Assembly (NCBI GenBank): GCA_022822405.1
Contig: JAJEBT010000064.1
Coordinates: 1 to 64,000, forward strand
Source: Alphaproteobacteria bacterium
GTDB taxonomy: Bacteria > Pseudomonadota > Alphaproteobacteria > MPNO01 > UBA830
Length of the DNA: 64,000 nt
Direction: 5' to 3'
In this document: positions 27,429 through 34,712 of the stretch, piece after piece
Numbering within the stretch: position 1 is the first letter of the stretch
How the letters are laid out: each line of letters begins with the position of its first letter
The notes under the pieces: generated by a model
The model's database searches: none
Told to the model about the DNA's origin: nothing
The model's input: only the letters and a program-made list of their open reading frames with translations
Made by a program: the position numbers and the translations under genes

Positions 27429-27644
27429 TCAGGTCCGGGCCAGGCCCCGGACCTCGTCGTCGTCAGGAAACCGGCCGGTGTCGAGTTTCGAGAACACTGT
27501 CGAGTCGCCTGCCGTAATCTCGAACGATCCAACTCGTCCGGGTGCGATCTCGGCTTCGGCCCCGGCTTGCACAAGCAAATCCCTCGCACGGAGGGCTCGC
27601 GGCTTGTAGTTTCACTGTTGGCAGTATTCGATGTGGAACTTCAT
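27429..27644 (-). CDS. SelW-like (Rdx family) selenoprotein, Sec encoded by in-frame TGA
   Basis: 71 residues, with ATG at 27644 and stop TGA at 27431-27429. The N-terminus reads MKFHIEYCQQUNYKPRA, where U11 is the TGA at 27614-27612. This is the CxxU redox motif of bacterial selenoprotein W-like Rdx proteins, including the characteristic NYxPRA after it. The rest fits the family: ELL-like helix (RARDLLVQAG), IAPGRVGSFEI, VFSKLDTGRFPDDDEV. The frame is open on both sides of the TGA, so this is not random read-through. A SECIS-type hairpin follows directly. Rdx proteins are small thioredoxin-fold thiol/selenol oxidoreductases. Standard ORF finding splits this gene at the TGA and misses it. selABC genes are not in the window. 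Confidence 0.88.
27571..27607 (-). promoter_or_regulatory. Putative bacterial SECIS element
   Basis: In the mRNA the hairpin begins five bases after the UGA. A perfect 6-bp lower stem (ACAAGC with GCUUGU) and an internal loop lead to a perfect 5-bp upper stem (CCCUC with GAGGG) and a CGUGC apical loop. The loop starts 22 bases after the UGA and has G at its second position. Both features fall within the known range for bacterial SECIS elements, which bind SelB to recode UGA as selenocysteine. Confidence 0.75.
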
Positions 27645-27681
27645 ATCATTCGTCCGGCACGGTATTCGACAACTCCGCGTG

Positions 27682-27710
27682 AATATACCGCACTCCGGCA
27701 ATCGTGTCCC
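27682..27710 (-). promoter_or_regulatory. Candidate sigma-70 promoter for the selenoprotein gene
   Basis: On the minus strand GGGACA (27710-27705) and TATATT (27687-27682) are separated by exactly 17 bases. The -10 box is about 38 bases upstream of the selenoprotein ATG. The -35 matches four of six consensus positions. This is a by-eye prediction only. Confidence 0.35.
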
Positions 27711-27803
27711 GAGTGCGAACAGGACCTGGTGTCGGCTCATCGTCAGACGGGCAGGGCAGACGCCAGGCACCATGGGGCCCGTTGCCGTATCGAGAGCAAC
27801 TGA

Positions 27804-28253
27804 TCAAGAGGCAGGGTCCGTCCACGGATTGACCGTCTTGGCTCCAGTATTGCGGAACTCCCGTTCATTACGTGTGACGATCGAAAGGTCATGACGCAAC
27901 GCCACGCCCGCGAGCATCGCATCCGGGAGATGGCTATCGAGTGATTCTCTCCGACGGCGCTTTTCTTCCATGACAAGGGCGCAGGCGCGGGCATCAGCAA
28001 CCGACCAGTCGAAGAGACGATCTTCGAAAAAATCATCCAACAACCATTGAAACCGCTCAGCAAGACGCTCGCGACGCTGCCCGGGTTCGAGCCGGCTGAT
28101 CCCGTTCAGGATTTCCCAGGCGGTGATGGATGCAAGACCGATTCCCTCGGAGGCAATCCCGTTGAGAAACTCGGCCACTCGCGGCTCAGGGCTTGTGCGC
28201 ATCATCTCGGAGACGACGTTCGTGTCCAGGAGCCAGGCAGTCGGAGCGGTCAC
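27804..28253 (-). CDS. vapC: VapC-type PIN domain toxin
   Basis: 149 residues of the PIN fold. The acidic metal-binding residues are visible: D10 (LLDTNVVSE), E47 (TAWEILNG), D111 (HLPDAMLAG), and the TRNEREF ending where a fourth acidic residue often lies. VapC toxins are Mg2+-dependent RNases, many of which cut tRNA or rRNA. It overlaps its antitoxin gene by four bases (ATGA). The FitB subgroup is an equally good label. Confidence 0.9.
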   Translation of the reverse strand: MTAPTAWLLDTNVVSEMMRTSPEPRVAEFLNGIASEGIGLASITAWEILNGISRLEPGQRRERLAERFQWLLDDFFEDRLFDWSVADARACALVMEEKRRRRESLDSHLPDAMLAGVALRHDLSIVTRNEREFRNTGAKTVNPWTDPAS

Positions 28254-28507
28254 TTCCGGTCCTCATCGGGAAGCGCGACCGGTCTGTAGCCATATCGCTC
28301 GGGTAATGGCAGGTCCACCCCGTGCTCTGGTCCGAAATACCGCCTGAACGCTTCGGAGGGCGTATCACGGCGTTCCGTTTTCTCGCGCTTTTCGTGGATC
28401 AGGCGGCGGACGAACTCTTCCATCGAAACGCCACGCTGACGAGCTTCGCGTTTGAGCCAGGATTTGTCGCCGGGATCGATGTCGCGGACGGTGATGACTG
28501 AACTCAT
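28250..28507 (-). CDS. vapB: VapB/FitA-type ribbon-helix-helix antitoxin
   Basis: 85 residues. The N-terminal VITVRDIDPGDKSWLKREAR then GVSMEEFVRRLI is a ribbon-helix-helix DNA-binding region of the FitA/VapB kind. The C-terminal tail, with FRRYFGPEHGVDLPLP, would wrap and block the toxin. I start at the ATG at 28507, which has GGAGG seven to eight bases upstream; an ATG at 28534 in the same frame lacks this. It precedes the toxin, as usual, and probably autoregulates the pair. Confidence 0.85.
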   Translation of the reverse strand: MSSVITVRDIDPGDKSWLKREARQRGVSMEEFVRRLIHEKREKTERRDTPSEAFRRYFGPEHGVDLPLPERYGYRPVALPDEDRK

Positions 28508-28602
28508 TGGGGTGCCTCCATACCTGTTTCCCATCTGCCCGGACTGTATTGGTCAACAGCAATGCTAGCATAAAATGACATCAATCTCCTACGGCACCGC
28601 CG

Positions 28603-29520
28603 TTACCCCAGAATCGTTTCGAGCGCCTTCAGGTGCGCGGCCAGGCGTTTGCGGACAGCCTGAGCCGTTTCGGGTGTCCAGTCACGAAACCCCTTGCCGG
28701 TTGCCATGCCGAGCCGACCGCTCCGGACGAGGGCCTCGAGATAAGGCGACGGACCGGGACGCCTTTCGAGGTCGGAAAGAACCACGCTGTGGATGTCATG
28801 GGTCAGGTCGGTGCCGACGAGGTCGGCATTCTCCAGCGGTCCGAGGACCGCAAGCCGCCTGCCGAAGCTCTCCTTTATGACCGTGTCCACCGTCTCGGCA
28901 TCGCAGACACCGTTTTCGACGAGGCTGATTGCCTCCCGCCACAGCGCGTGCTGCAGGCGGTTGCCGATGAAACCCGGGACATCCTTCTCCACCCGAACGG
29001 GATGCTTTCCGATCCGGCTCAACACCGCCATTGTGGCCTCGATCGCCGCGTGCGACGTCCATTCGGTGCGAACCACTTCGACAAGCGGGATGATGTGCGG
29101 CGGGTTCCACCAGTGGGTTCCGAGCGCCCGTTCGCGGAATGCCAGTCCAGCCACGATCTCGGTGATTGGCAACACCGACGTGTTGGAGGCGAGGATGCAG
29201 CTCTCAGGCGCTGCGGCTTCCAGTTCGCCGAAGATCGACTGCTTGAGGTCGAGCTTTTCGGGCGCGGCCTCGACGACGAGATCGGCATCTCCGACCGCAT
29301 CAGCGAGGCTGCGGCATGTGGTGATGCGGCGCAGCGAAGCATCGATGCCGGTGCGGTCGGAGCCGGTTGCCGCCATGCTGGCTGCCACCCTGTCCTTCAG
29401 ATCGTCGAGGCGCTGCGGCGCCGGGTCGTGGACGCGGACCGTCAGTCCGGCGCGTGCGAATGCCAAGGCTATCCCGTGCCCCATGAGCCCGGCGCCCACG
29501 ATGCCTGTTGTCGCGATCAT
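28603..29520 (-). CDS. 3-hydroxyacyl-CoA dehydrogenase family protein
   Basis: 305 residues. The NAD-binding motif GIVGAGLMGHGIA starts the protein and VVEAAPEKLDLK follows. LGTHWWNPPHIIPLVEVV holds the catalytic histidine, and GFIGNRLQHALWREA begins the C-terminal dimerisation domain. HWWNPPHIIPLVE is found in 3-hydroxyacyl-CoA and L-carnitine dehydrogenase-like members, so a non-CoA hydroxy acid is possible. It starts four bases after the upstream SDR gene and is the last gene of the operon read from 31499. Confidence 0.87.
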   Translation of the reverse strand: MIATTGIVGAGLMGHGIALAFARAGLTVRVHDPAPQRLDDLKDRVAASMAATGSDRTGIDASLRRITTCRSLADAVGDADLVVEAAPEKLDLKQSIFGELEAAAPESCILASNTSVLPITEIVAGLAFRERALGTHWWNPPHIIPLVEVVRTEWTSHAAIEATMAVLSRIGKHPVRVEKDVPGFIGNRLQHALWREAISLVENGVCDAETVDTVIKESFGRRLAVLGPLENADLVGTDLTHDIHSVVLSDLERRPGPSPYLEALVRSGRLGMATGKGFRDWTPETAQAVRKRLAAHLKALETILG

Positions 29521-29524
29521 CCCG

Positions 29525-30310
29525 TTATCCTGCGGTGTAACCGCCGTCCGCATAGAGTATGTGCCCGGTATAGAAATCGGACGCCCGTGAAGCGAGGAAC
29601 AGGAGCGGGCCGGCAAGATCTTCGGGTTCGCCCAGGCGGCCCTTGGGCACGCGGGTGACAAACCCGTCCCGCACCCCCTTCGCTTCCGGAGTGTCCTCGA
29701 ACATCCAGGCGGTCAGCGGCGAGCGAAAGACGGTCGGCGCGATGGCGTTGACGGTGATTCCGGTCGGACCCAGTTCGCACCCGAGCGCCTTGGTGATTCC
29801 GTCGACCGCCGCCTTGGAAGCGCAGTAGGCGGTATAGCCGGCTGGATGGCCGAGAAGACCCCGTGCCGACGAGACGAAGATGACCTTGCCGCCGTCGCCC
29901 TGAGCCTTCATCTGCCGTGTCGCGGCGCGGGCAAGCAACCATGACTGAGTGACGTTGGCGTCCATCACGCCGGTGAAGGTGTCCGGTGCCATCTCCTCGA
30001 TCTTCGCTACCTTGTTCATGCCCGAGGCCACGACCAGGATGTCGAGTCGGCCATGCGCGTCCATAACCTTCTCGACGATGCCGTCGACGGCCTCCTCCGA
30101 TCCGGGGCGCGCGTTCACCGTAGCGACCACGGCACCCAGCTCCCGGCACTCCCCTGCAACCGACTCCAGAGCTTCCGCATTGCCAGCGGCCAGTGTGAGC
30201 CGGCATCCGGCTACCGCCAGTGTCCGTGCGGCCACGGCGCCGAAGGCGCCCGAGGCGCCGGCGATCAGCGCCGATTTGCCCGCCACATCGAAGAGTTCTG
30301 ACGGTTTCAT
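29525..30310 (-). CDS. SDR family oxidoreductase
   Basis: 261 residues. The cofactor loop is AGASGAFGAVAARTL and the catalytic elements are VIFVSSARG and YTAYCASK (YxxxK). The C-terminal YTGHILYADGGYTAG is typical of classical SDRs. Asparagine at the usual NNAG position is absent (VVASGMNKV), a common variant. The ATG at 30310 overlaps the cupin stop (ATGA); the longer frame to 30547 runs over the cupin gene. It is part of the cyclase-cupin-SDR-dehydrogenase operon. Confidence 0.88.
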   Translation of the reverse strand: MKPSELFDVAGKSALIAGASGAFGAVAARTLAVAGCRLTLAAGNAEALESVAGECRELGAVVATVNARPGSEEAVDGIVEKVMDAHGRLDILVVASGMNKVAKIEEMAPDTFTGVMDANVTQSWLLARAATRQMKAQGDGGKVIFVSSARGLLGHPAGYTAYCASKAAVDGITKALGCELGPTGITVNAIAPTVFRSPLTAWMFEDTPEAKGVRDGFVTRVPKGRLGEPEDLAGPLLFLASRASDFYTGHILYADGGYTAG

Positions 30311-30654
30311 TTCGCGCCCTCCGGGTATGGGATCACCACCAGCATCGTGCAGGCATGATTTGACCGGTTCTCGATCTTTCGCTCTTCGCCCGGTGCGATG
30401 GTGCAGGAATCGTAGCGCCGCAAGATGGTCTCCTGGCCGCCGATGATCACCGTCATCTCGCCGTCCAGCACCACATACACCTTCTCGAACGGCGTGGCGT
30501 CCGGCCCGGCGCCGCCGCCGGGCAGGAACTGGGAGAGGCCGACCCACTGGTTGGTCGGCCCGCCTTCCTCGAAGCCCTGCAGCCGCAGCCCCACGACATC
30601 CCAGTGGTTGGGCGACTCGTAGGGTTCGGCATCTTCAAAGCGCTTGACGTGCAT
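30307..30654 (-). CDS. Small cupin-domain protein
   Basis: 115 residues forming one cupin barrel: LSQFLPGGGAGPDATPFEK, VYVVLDGEMTVIIGGQE and the second motif APGEERKIENRSNH. The first metal motif lacks its usual HxH, having Pro/Asp/Thr residues, so metal binding is doubtful. GGGGAG lies nine bases before the ATG. The start overlaps the cyclase stop by one base and the stop overlaps the SDR start, so it is translationally coupled on both sides. Function is unknown. Confidence 0.78.
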   Translation of the reverse strand: MHVKRFEDAEPYESPNHWDVVGLRLQGFEEGGPTNQWVGLSQFLPGGGAGPDATPFEKVYVVLDGEMTVIIGGQETILRRYDSCTIAPGEERKIENRSNHACTMLVVIPYPEGAK

Positions 30655-31499
30655 CAGGATGTCTCCCCGGTCTCTATGCGGTAGCTGCCCGAGCGGTCGA
30701 CGATAGCAACCAGCCGGACGATGCAGCCGTCGCCCTTCTTCCAGCGCCACGGGAAGGCGGCGAAAGTGACGCGCATTCCGGTAACCTTGTCGATCTCTCC
30801 GCCGACATTCTCGATGCCGCAGATTCCCTGCGAGAGGATGGCGCGATGGCACGGTTCCCAGTCGGGAAAGTCGTCGAGAACCTTGCGGCCGGTTTCCTCT
30901 TCGTACTGACGCACCACATGCGGCATAAGCCCGTTGGGCCAACCCGGACCGTGGGGCGCGATTGCCGTTCCGAGAGGATGGTCAAGGGCCTGGGTGTCGG
31001 TGCCGACCATCTTGACCTTCCGGCGTGCGAACCATTCGCCGGCCTCCTTGTAGAAACCCGGGGAGTAGGCGTAGTAGGTCTGGTTGTCGCCGTAATGTTT
31101 GTGCCACCCGGTATTGACGATGACGATATCGCCCTCGCGGATCGTCGGCGTTGCGTTCTCGAGATCTTCCGCGGTGATCACTTCCCAGCGGTCCTTCGGG
31201 ATCGACACCACGACGCCGGTGCCGAAGAAGTGCGGCAGGGGCACCTCGTCCATGAATGCGGTGCCTTCGACGACATGGCCGGGCGCGTCGATATGGGTTC
31301 CCGAGTGCATTACGGTGGTGATGCGCTGCGTCAGCACCCCCGACTTGGCCATGCTGTGCAGGCGCTCGATCTTCACGTCCTCGAAATAGGGCCAGCATGG
31401 CTGGCCGAGCCCCCAGCGATGGCTCAGGTCATAGAATTCCAGCCCCATGTCGTTGTCGAGATTTTCCTGGTAGTCGGCACCACGTATGTTGATCGTCAT
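30654..31499 (-). CDS. Cyclase family protein (kynurenine formamidase-like hydrolase)
   Basis: 281 residues of the cyclase/KynB fold (PF04199). The metal-binding motif is HSGTHIDAPGH (H65, H69, D71, H75). LSHRWGLGQPCWP lies near the start and VGTDTQALDHP in the second half. Members hydrolyse formamide or amide bonds or act as isatin hydrolases in aromatic catabolism. It is the first gene of a four-gene operon and lies 28 bases after an operator-like palindrome shared with a divergent IclR gene, so substrate-induced control is likely. Confidence 0.86.
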   Translation of the reverse strand: MTINIRGADYQENLDNDMGLEFYDLSHRWGLGQPCWPYFEDVKIERLHSMAKSGVLTQRITTVMHSGTHIDAPGHVVEGTAFMDEVPLPHFFGTGVVVSIPKDRWEVITAEDLENATPTIREGDIVIVNTGWHKHYGDNQTYYAYSPGFYKEAGEWFARRKVKMVGTDTQALDHPLGTAIAPHGPGWPNGLMPHVVRQYEEETGRKVLDDFPDWEPCHRAILSQGICGIENVGGEIDKVTGMRVTFAAFPWRWKKGDGCIVRLVAIVDRSGSYRIETGETS

Positions 31500-31526
31500 G
31501 CTGCGGTCTCCCCGGCAGGTGCATTT

Positions 31527-31554
31527 TGTATCGTATTGCGATACATCTGTATCG
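31527..31554. promoter_or_regulatory. Candidate operator for the divergent IclR regulator
   Basis: A perfect inverted repeat TGTATCG-N5-CGATACA occupies 31527-31545, and a further half-site TGTATCG lies at 31548-31554. The site is in the 195-base gap between the divergent cyclase operon and iclR-type gene, 28 bases upstream of the cyclase ATG, where it would overlap the promoter or the early transcribed region. IclR proteins commonly bind such palindromes next to their own genes. Confidence 0.65.
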
Positions 31555-31694
31555 AATTTAAGGGTGCGTTACCACACGGTCAAGGGCGATGTGTGCGGCT
31601 GCGGCATTGCTGACGTCTTGGCGTGATCGGCCGGTCGGACCCCGTGCGAATGGTGGACGTCGAACGGCACCAAACAGGTGGAGCCTGCAGGAAT

Positions 31695-32450
31695 ATGACG
31701 GAAAATCGGCGAATCCAGGTTCTTTCGCGCACCGCGGATATCTTGCGCGCGCTGAAGGCGGACAATCGGGGGCTAAGTCTCGGCCGCATCGCCGAACGCG
31801 TGGGCCTTCCGCGTTCGACCGTTCAACGCATCGTCAATGCGCTGGTTGCCGAACGGCTTGTTGCGCCAAATGCCGCATCCGGCGGCTATCAACTCGGACC
31901 GGAGATTCTCGCCCTGGCCCAGGCTGCCCGGCAGGATGTTGCCGGGGCGCTTGGCCCGGTAATCGAGGCGCTTTCGCGCGGCACCGGGGAGACGGTCGAT
32001 CTGGCGGTGCTGCGCAATGATGGCATGGTCTTTGTCGATCAGGTTGTCGGCACGCAGCGGCTGCGGACAGTGTCCGCCATCGGCGAGACCTTCCCCCTGA
32101 CCGTCACGGCGAACGGCAAGGCCGCGTTGGCCTGGCTTGACGACGGCGACGTGGCGCGCATCGTCGCAGATGAACGTTGCAGGCTCGGTACTGGCAAGAT
32201 GCTGGCCGAGGCAAGGTCGGACATCAAGGCCGTCCGCAAGTCCGGGTATGCCCTCGATCTCGACGAACATACTGCGGACATTTCGGCTGCGGGCATCGCC
32301 TTCAGGGTGCGTGGCGCCGTCTATGCGATCTCCATTCCGGTTCCGTCGCAACGGTTCCGGAGCGAGCGGGAAGCGCTGCTGAAGAGGCTGCTGGCGGTCA
32401 GGACGGAAATCTCGCGTGTGCTGCCGGACGCAGAGTTCCGGGGCGGGTAA
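31695..32450 (+). CDS. IclR family transcriptional regulator
   Basis: 251 residues. The N-terminal winged helix-turn-helix (VLSRTADILRAL ... LSLGRIAERVGLPRSTVQRI) is followed by the IclR effector domain (TGETVDLAVLRNDGMVFVDQV, then FPLTVTANGKAALAWL and AAGIAFRV). I start at the ATG at 31695, which gives the standard short N-terminus; an ATG at 31650 in the same frame is possible, and the Shine-Dalgarno (AGGAA) is close. It is divergent from the cyclase operon and is its probable regulator. Confidence 0.9.
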   Translation: MTENRRIQVLSRTADILRALKADNRGLSLGRIAERVGLPRSTVQRIVNALVAERLVAPNAASGGYQLGPEILALAQAARQDVAGALGPVIEALSRGTGETVDLAVLRNDGMVFVDQVVGTQRLRTVSAIGETFPLTVTANGKAALAWLDDGDVARIVADERCRLGTGKMLAEARSDIKAVRKSGYALDLDEHTADISAAGIAFRVRGAVYAISIPVPSQRFRSEREALLKRLLAVRTEISRVLPDAEFRGG

Positions 32451-32718
32451 TTCGAGAAGCGGTTACGCAATAATCTGGATGACTGATGGCAAGCCTGGCA
32501 CCTGCTGTGTGGGTTTCAGTGGAAACCAGCAGCACTCGACAGAGCCGGGAAGGCGCCTGTGGGGTCTTGTTGATGGTTCTGGCGCCACGACACCCGGGAG
32601 GTTTCTGTCCCGGTTCCTGCATGGAGAAGCCGATTCCCCAAGCGGTCACGCCTGTACGATAGCTTCGTTCACGAGGTGAAAGGGGCGTCGTTCCCGCCGT
32701 TGCACGGCGCTTCCGGCC

Positions 32719-33633
32719 CTATTGCGGCGACGTCAGGATTTCCCGTTCGACAAAGTCTGCGGCCCGGTCGCCCTTGAGGCTTCGCGCCCATAGTGCGTCG
32801 GTCATGTCGTCGTAGAGACCGGCTGCCTCCGGGGAGGCGGTAATCGTGGCCACGCCGAGACGGACATTGGAGTACACACCGAGCCGGAACGGGCTGACGG
32901 CAACATGTGTGCGTCCGATGCCGCCCGATCCCGAGGCGCTGCGAAATATCTGGAAGCTGGCCCCGGGTGACGAGTCGATGACCACGCCGAGTTGCACGCC
33001 GATCGGTGGTTCGCGCAGGAGTCTTGCAATGTTGCAGACTTCGGCACGCGCCGCCGCGCGCCGCTCCACCGGATTGGCATCCGGCGGGCTGTGCGTCCCG
33101 ACCAGACCCAGCCTCAGGATCTGTTCGAGCTCCGCTGCCGAGACCAGGCTGAGGATGGCTGGCCGCCGCTGTCGGTAGCGTTCCTTCCGCGCGAGCAGGA
33201 TTCCGGTCAGTGTATCGATGTCGCGGAGCGAGCGCGCGCGATCGGGAACGTCGGGAGGAACGCTTTCCGCCAGCATGTGCGGAAGAACCTCGTCATATCC
33301 GTCAGTGGTCAGGAGATAGGACACCGGTCCGAACAGCACGCGGATCTGGTCGACATCCTCCTCAAGCTGGCGCATGCGTTCGAAGAAACCGACGACCGAG
33401 GAGAAGTATTCCACACCGACGCCGAGGAGATTCGCCAGTGAGACGCCGAGTCGGTCGGCAATTCTTGCAAGGGATTCGATCTTCGGAGGGTGGCCGGCTT
33501 CATAGCGGTACAGCGCGGCGCGGGAAATGCCGGTCTGGCGCGCCAGATCGTCTGGCGTCAGGCCCTGGCCGATGCGGAACGCCTTCAGCCGGCGGCCGAT
33601 GTCTTCAATCGAGATCAGGCTGTCGGTGGTCAC
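32719..33633 (-). CDS. XRE family transcriptional regulator
   Basis: 304 residues. The N-terminal helix-turn-helix lies at about 8-62 (IGRRLKAFRIGQGLTPDDLA, then TGISRAALYRYEAG). A long C-terminal region follows with no ligand domain I can name; it has LFGPVSYLLTTDGYDEVLPHM and a Gly/Ser-rich FRSASGSGG segment. The GTG at 33633 has GGAGG seven bases upstream. It is divergent from the pyrK-pyrD-carbamoylase genes and probably controls them through the palindrome at 33711-33726. Confidence 0.85.
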   Translation of the reverse strand: MTTDSLISIEDIGRRLKAFRIGQGLTPDDLARQTGISRAALYRYEAGHPPKIESLARIADRLGVSLANLLGVGVEYFSSVVGFFERMRQLEEDVDQIRVLFGPVSYLLTTDGYDEVLPHMLAESVPPDVPDRARSLRDIDTLTGILLARKERYRQRRPAILSLVSAAELEQILRLGLVGTHSPPDANPVERRAAARAEVCNIARLLREPPIGVQLGVVIDSSPGASFQIFRSASGSGGIGRTHVAVSPFRLGVYSNVRLGVATITASPEAAGLYDDMTDALWARSLKGDRAADFVEREILTSPQ

Positions 33634-33710
33634 GTAGCACCCTCCAGCATCTACCCACCCGGACCGCATTTTGTCGCAAAAAATATATCATATTCCCTTT
33701 TATCTCTATT

Positions 33711-33726
33711 TCAAGAAAATTCTTGA
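33711..33726. promoter_or_regulatory. Candidate operator palindrome upstream of pyrK
   Basis: A perfect 7-bp inverted repeat with a 2-base centre, TCAAGAA-AA-TTCTTGA. It lies in an AT-rich patch of an otherwise GC-rich intergenic region and overlaps the -35 box of a candidate promoter. Its position between a divergent XRE gene and pyrK suggests it is that regulator's binding site. Confidence 0.55.
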
Positions 33727-33751
33727 CAAGGAGAGTGCATGAAGGTTTTAT
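33723..33751 (+). promoter_or_regulatory. Candidate sigma-70 promoter for pyrK operon
   Basis: A perfect -35 TTGACA at 33723-33728, a 17-base spacer and -10 TTTTAT (four of six) at 33746-33751. It is about 110 bases upstream of the pyrK ATG. The -35 overlaps the palindrome at 33711-33726, an arrangement expected for repression. Confidence 0.5.
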
Positions 33752-33860
33752 TGGCGGCAATCATCCCGTCGCAGGCTGGCCGGTACCGGACTTGCCGGCT
33801 TGAGAGGGGGGCTGGCGGAGAGTTGCCGACGGATGCGGGCGGCATAGCGGGAGAAAGATC

Positions 33861-34712
33861 ATGATCATGCCTGCTGCACGTGCCGAAGCGCCGGGAGACA
33901 TGGACCAGGCGTTCGAGGCCGACTGTGTCGTGATTTCAAACAGGCCGGTAACCGGAGAGTATCGATTGCTGGTTGTCGAGGCGCCGGCCGAGAGTCTGGG
34001 TTGCCGCGCCGGCCAGTTCTTTCACATCCAGTGTCCCGTACGCGATGTTGCCGGGCCCTATCTGCGCCGCCCCATGAGCATCTACGGTTACGACCGCGAC
34101 GGCGGCAAACTTCGCTTTCTCTACAAGGTTACGGGGATCGGAACGACGGCGCTGGCCACGCTCGTGCCCGGCGAGACGGTAGCCCTGCTTGGGCCGCTCG
34201 GACGCGGCTTCGATATCCGCCACAGCTGGAACCGGCTGGTTCTCGTTGCGCGCGGTGTCGGCCTTGCCACGCTCGCTCCTCTGGCGCAGGAGGCGCGCAG
34301 GCTGGGCCGCTCGCTTACTGCCATCTGCAGTGCCCGAACGCCCGACCTTCTGATGTCGACCGATTATTTCGCGGAGCTTGGCGCCGAGGTCGTGACCATT
34401 ACCGATTCAGAGGGCACGTCGGACATGGACAGTCTCTGGCGCCTGATCGAAGGGTTGATCGAGAGCCGTCCTGGCGGCCGTGGCGTGGATGCGTTCTACA
34501 CCTGCGGTTCGAACCGGATCCTCAAGCTGCTTCAGGCCGTCGGAAAGGCGCATGACATTCCGGGGCAGGTTGCACTGGAACAGCAGATGGCCTGTGGCCT
34601 CGGCATGTGCCAGTGCTGCGTGCGCCCGTTCCGCGTCGGCGATCGGGTGATTCACAGGCGGGTCTGCAGGGAAGGCCCGGTATTCGACATGCAGGAGGCG
34701 CTCGGATGGTAA
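33861..34712 (+). CDS. pyrK: Dihydroorotate dehydrogenase B electron-transfer subunit (PyrK)
   Basis: 283 residues. PyrK carries FAD and a [2Fe-2S] cluster and passes electrons between PyrD type 1B and NAD(H). The FAD site is YLRRPMSIYGY; the nucleotide-binding half follows. The cluster motif is C245-x4-C250-x2-C253-x15-C269 (ACGLGMCQCC ... VCREGPVF), as in the family. An extra cysteine, C252, lies in the motif. It overlaps pyrD by seven bases. Type 1B enzymes are less usual in alphaproteobacteria, which commonly have quinone-linked type 2 PyrD. Confidence 0.9.
   Translation: MIMPAARAEAPGDMDQAFEADCVVISNRPVTGEYRLLVVEAPAESLGCRAGQFFHIQCPVRDVAGPYLRRPMSIYGYDRDGGKLRFLYKVTGIGTTALATLVPGETVALLGPLGRGFDIRHSWNRLVLVARGVGLATLAPLAQEARRLGRSLTAICSARTPDLLMSTDYFAELGAEVVTITDSEGTSDMDSLWRLIEGLIESRPGGRGVDAFYTCGSNRILKLLQAVGKAHDIPGQVALEQQMACGLGMCQCCVRPFRVGDRVIHRRVCREGPVFDMQEALGW

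Noticed and set aside
32505-32540. Stem-loop GGTTTC/GAAACC with flanking CTGCTG/CAGCAG after the IclR gene
   Set aside because: It has no T tract, so I do not call it a terminator; its role is unclear.
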